Part shown: positions 61,481-64,000 of the stretch, piece by piece
Numbering within the stretch: the stretch's first letter is position 1
Layout of the letters: each line of letters opens with the position of its first letter
DNA from: Arachnopeziza araneosa
Taxonomy: Eukaryota > Ascomycota > Leotiomycetes > Helotiales > Arachnopezizaceae
Assembly: GCA_003988855.1 (NCBI GenBank)
Contig: QYAI01000182.1
Location: 33,581 to 97,580 of the forward strand
Reading direction: 5' to 3'
DNA length: 64,000 bases
The notes under the pieces: generated by a model
The model's input: the letters and a program-made list of their open reading frames with translations, nothing else
What the model was told of the DNA's origin: nothing
The model's database searches: none
Translations under genes and position numbers: made by a program

Positions 61481-62969
61481 AAAGTTTTTTTTTTTAGTAA
61501 ACTTTATTAAAATATTCTAAATTAAAAATTATTTCTAATACTTAACTTTTTAAATTTAATATTATTAGTAAATATATTTTAAATATTAATAAAGCTTTAT
61601 TTTTAACTTATTTATAATATATTTGTTAAACTAAAGCTATTTCGTAAAGTAGTATTTTTATTAAAACTAGTTTAAGTATTAAAAATTAATATTAAAAAGT
61701 TTTACTTTATATAACACTTATATAATATTATACTTTATATATAAACTTAGAAACTTTACTTGTTTTTTTATACTTTATTTTTTAGTAATTTAACTTAATT
61801 ACTTGCTATTTAACAATCGATTTTTTTTATAAGTTAAAAAATTTAAATATATTAGCTAGTAAAATATAACTTTAATACATTTACAAACGTAATTTACTTT
61901 AAAGTTAAAATTTTAATACTAACTATAAAAACCTAAGTATTACTTTAAAATATTTAAAAAAAAAAAAAAATTTAAGCAGCTAATACTACTAGTAACTTTA
62001 GAAATACAAACTTTAACGATATATAAGCTAAAATAGTAGTAAATTACTTAGTAAACAAAAGTAGTTTTAAGTAATTGCTAGTAATATTATAAATAAAGCT
62101 ATAATTTTATTATATAAAAACAAATTTAAAAATACGTAAAACATTTTAAAATTTACAAATAAAGCGTTAAGTTAAATAGTAAAAAAAAAGTGTAAAAAAT
62201 TAAAAATTAAAAAATAAACTAGCTTTTTTAGTTACTAACGTTTTTATACACTTTAAAAATTAGTTTTATTTATATTTAACTAAATTTTAGCAAATTATTG
62301 TAGTTAAAATAAAAAAGTTAAAAGTAATAAAAAGAATTACTAGTAATAAAAATAACTTACTTATAACTTATATTTTAAAATAATGTATATTTGTATATAC
62401 TAATAAATTTATTTTTAAACTTAAAAACTATACTATTAGCTTTATAGTTACAAATATAGCAATTACTAATAAAGTTACAAAAACTAACTTTAATATTTAA
62501 AATAAAAAACAATACTAAACTTTAAATTTTTTTCTTCGTAAAAACTACAAAACTAATATTACGAAAAATTACAAAATTACTTTAAGTACTAGCTTTATTA
62601 ATGTTTTATTATAAAAAAAATTTACAACTTTAAAATTTTAAAATATTACTTTAAAAAAACTTAGTTAAACAAGTTAGTATTAATAAACGTTATATAAAAA
62701 CTAGTATATAAAAGCAAATTTAACTAGCTTAAATTATAACAATAATAATATTAGAAACTAATTTTTTTTATAACTTAGTACTATTTAAACAATAATATTA
62801 AAATATTAAAAATCTATATATTTAGTATAAAACTTTAAATAGTTTACTTTTTTTTTAAAAAAAATTAAACTAAGTAGTAATAAAGTATATATTTAATAAT
62901 TAAAATAAAGTAATATTAAAAAATTAATTAAAACTATAAGTAAATTTATTTTCAAAAGTATTAAAATGT
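61481..62969. other. Unassigned RIP-decayed DNA
   Basis: No gene, domain or alignable family. A run of 15 or more A lies at about 61955. Confidence 0.4.
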
Positions 62970-63175
62970 TTATTTATATTAGTTTATATAAAATAACTAG
63001 TTTATTCTAAATACTAAATTTTTTATATATAAAAGTATTTATATTATTAACTTAAATTAGCTTATATTTGAAAAAATAATTAAAGTAGTTAAAATTTTTT
63101 ATAAGTTCTAGCTGTTTAACTATATAAGCTTTATGTATTAGTACGTAATTGTATTAACAATTTAGTAAAACATTA
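62970..63175 (+). repeat. Family C repeat, copy 3
   Basis: tagtttatataaaataactagttta at 62981, ctaaattttttatatataaaag and ctagctgtttaactatataagctttatg match 46265-46480 closely. Confidence 0.62.
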
Positions 63176-63910
63176 AAAAATTACTTTTAATAACATTATA
63201 AAAGTAAATACAAGTTAAGTAAAACTATAAATTTTATTAAATACTAATTTAAAAAACATTAACTTAAAACAAGTTATAAAACTAAAATAATTTAATATAT
63301 TTAAAAAAAATTTAAAAACAAAAAACTATATAAGAAATTAAGTTATATAATTTATAACTTTTTAAAAAAACAAAAAAGAACTACATTTAATTATTAAAAA
63401 TAACAAAAATAAAAAATAATAACTTTTTATATATTTTAAAAACGTTATTAAAGAAAAATACTATTATAACTTATTATTAACAATTATAAAAATAATTACT
63501 TAAAACAAAAAGTAAAAATACTGTATACTAGCAAAAATATTAAAAGTAACTATATAAAAAAACTTAATTATATATTTAAAAAAAAATCTTAAAAAAAATA
63601 TAACTTTAAAATAAAAATAACAAAAATAAAACATGTATTTTAAAAAACAATTACAAAATATAAATCGTAAAAAAAAGTTTTAACTTAAATTTAATTAGTT
63701 AAAATTAAGCTAATTAAAAATATAAACAAAAATTAATTAACTATAAAGCTATAAACAATTTTATAAATAAATTATTCGCGAAAAAAGTTAAATATTAACA
63801 ATTAATAATATACTACTTACTTGTAAAAAACGTAAAAAAAATAAAATTTAATATTAGTATTAATAATAGTAATAATTTAAAATACTAGTAAGTAGTAACA
63901 AAGTATATAA
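63176..63910. other. Unassigned RIP-decayed DNA
   Basis: Very AT-rich, with no open frame or alignable family. A single ttcgcgaaaa patch lies at 63774. Confidence 0.4.
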
Positions 63911-64000
63911 AAAAAAATTCTATTTAAAAAAATTCTATTTAAAAAAATTCTATTTAAAAAAATTCTATTTAAAAAAATTCTATTTAAAAAAATTCTATTT
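63911..64000. repeat. 15-bp minisatellite, at least 6 units, running off the window
   Basis: aaaaaaattctattt repeats exactly every 15 bases from 63911 to the last base. Total length is unknown because the array continues beyond the window. Confidence 0.97.

Noticed and set aside
63911..64000. Telomeric repeat at the window end
   Set aside because: Unit aaaaaaattctattt lacks the TTAGGG-type motif of fungal telomeres and is A/T-only apart from one C.

Overview
ORGANISM AND CHARACTER. The window looks like a heterochromatic AT-isochore of a filamentous ascomycete that has repeat-induced point mutation (RIP). Outside one small island the DNA is about 13-15% G+C (counted by eye on the first two 60-base lines: 9/60 and 8/60). 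Surviving C is mostly in CpT and surviving G mostly in ApG, while TpA is everywhere: the residue expected from C-to-T mutation at CpA (and CpG) on both strands. The genus cannot be told from this sequence. I see no tRNA, rRNA, CRISPR array or intact conserved protein gene. LAYOUT. (1) 1-23430: decayed retroelements. A Ty3/gypsy family with a chromodomain (family A) runs off the left edge with readable reverse transcriptase, RNase H, integrase and chromodomain blocks and a 3' LTR at about 3750-4022. Truncated copies follow at 4700-5340, 7540-8330, 8400-10383 and 12540-14013. A second chromodomain gypsy family (H) lies at 14170-14850. (2) About 23430-26600: the only normal-composition DNA, reaching 53-55% G+C. 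It is almost entirely minisatellites (units of about 8, 13, 14, 15, 17, 21, 24 and 120-190 bp) and holds one candidate small gene, a 61-codon perfect-heptad coiled coil at 25677-25862. (3) 26640-64000: more RIP-decayed family A. This includes two elements in tandem that share a middle LTR (31789-35206 and 34912-40337), a second family H copy (53690-54470), a copy with a nested insertion (55760-58428), LTR-like families (B, C, D, E), an inverted repeat family (G) and AT-rich minisatellites. HOW IT FITS TOGETHER. Both gypsy families carry chromodomain remnants, so both probably belonged to the chromoviruses, which tend to insert into heterochromatin. Repeats attract RIP, and RIP-generated AT-rich DNA is the usual substrate of H3K9 methylation in such fungi, so the region would keep collecting and killing elements. 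The island is best explained as short-unit repeats that escaped RIP, with mutation spreading in from its edges. A centromeric or pericentromeric location is possible but unproven. LIMITS. Homology between decayed copies was judged by eye; boundaries are approximate (often plus or minus 20-50 bases), and many AT-rich stretches stay unassigned.
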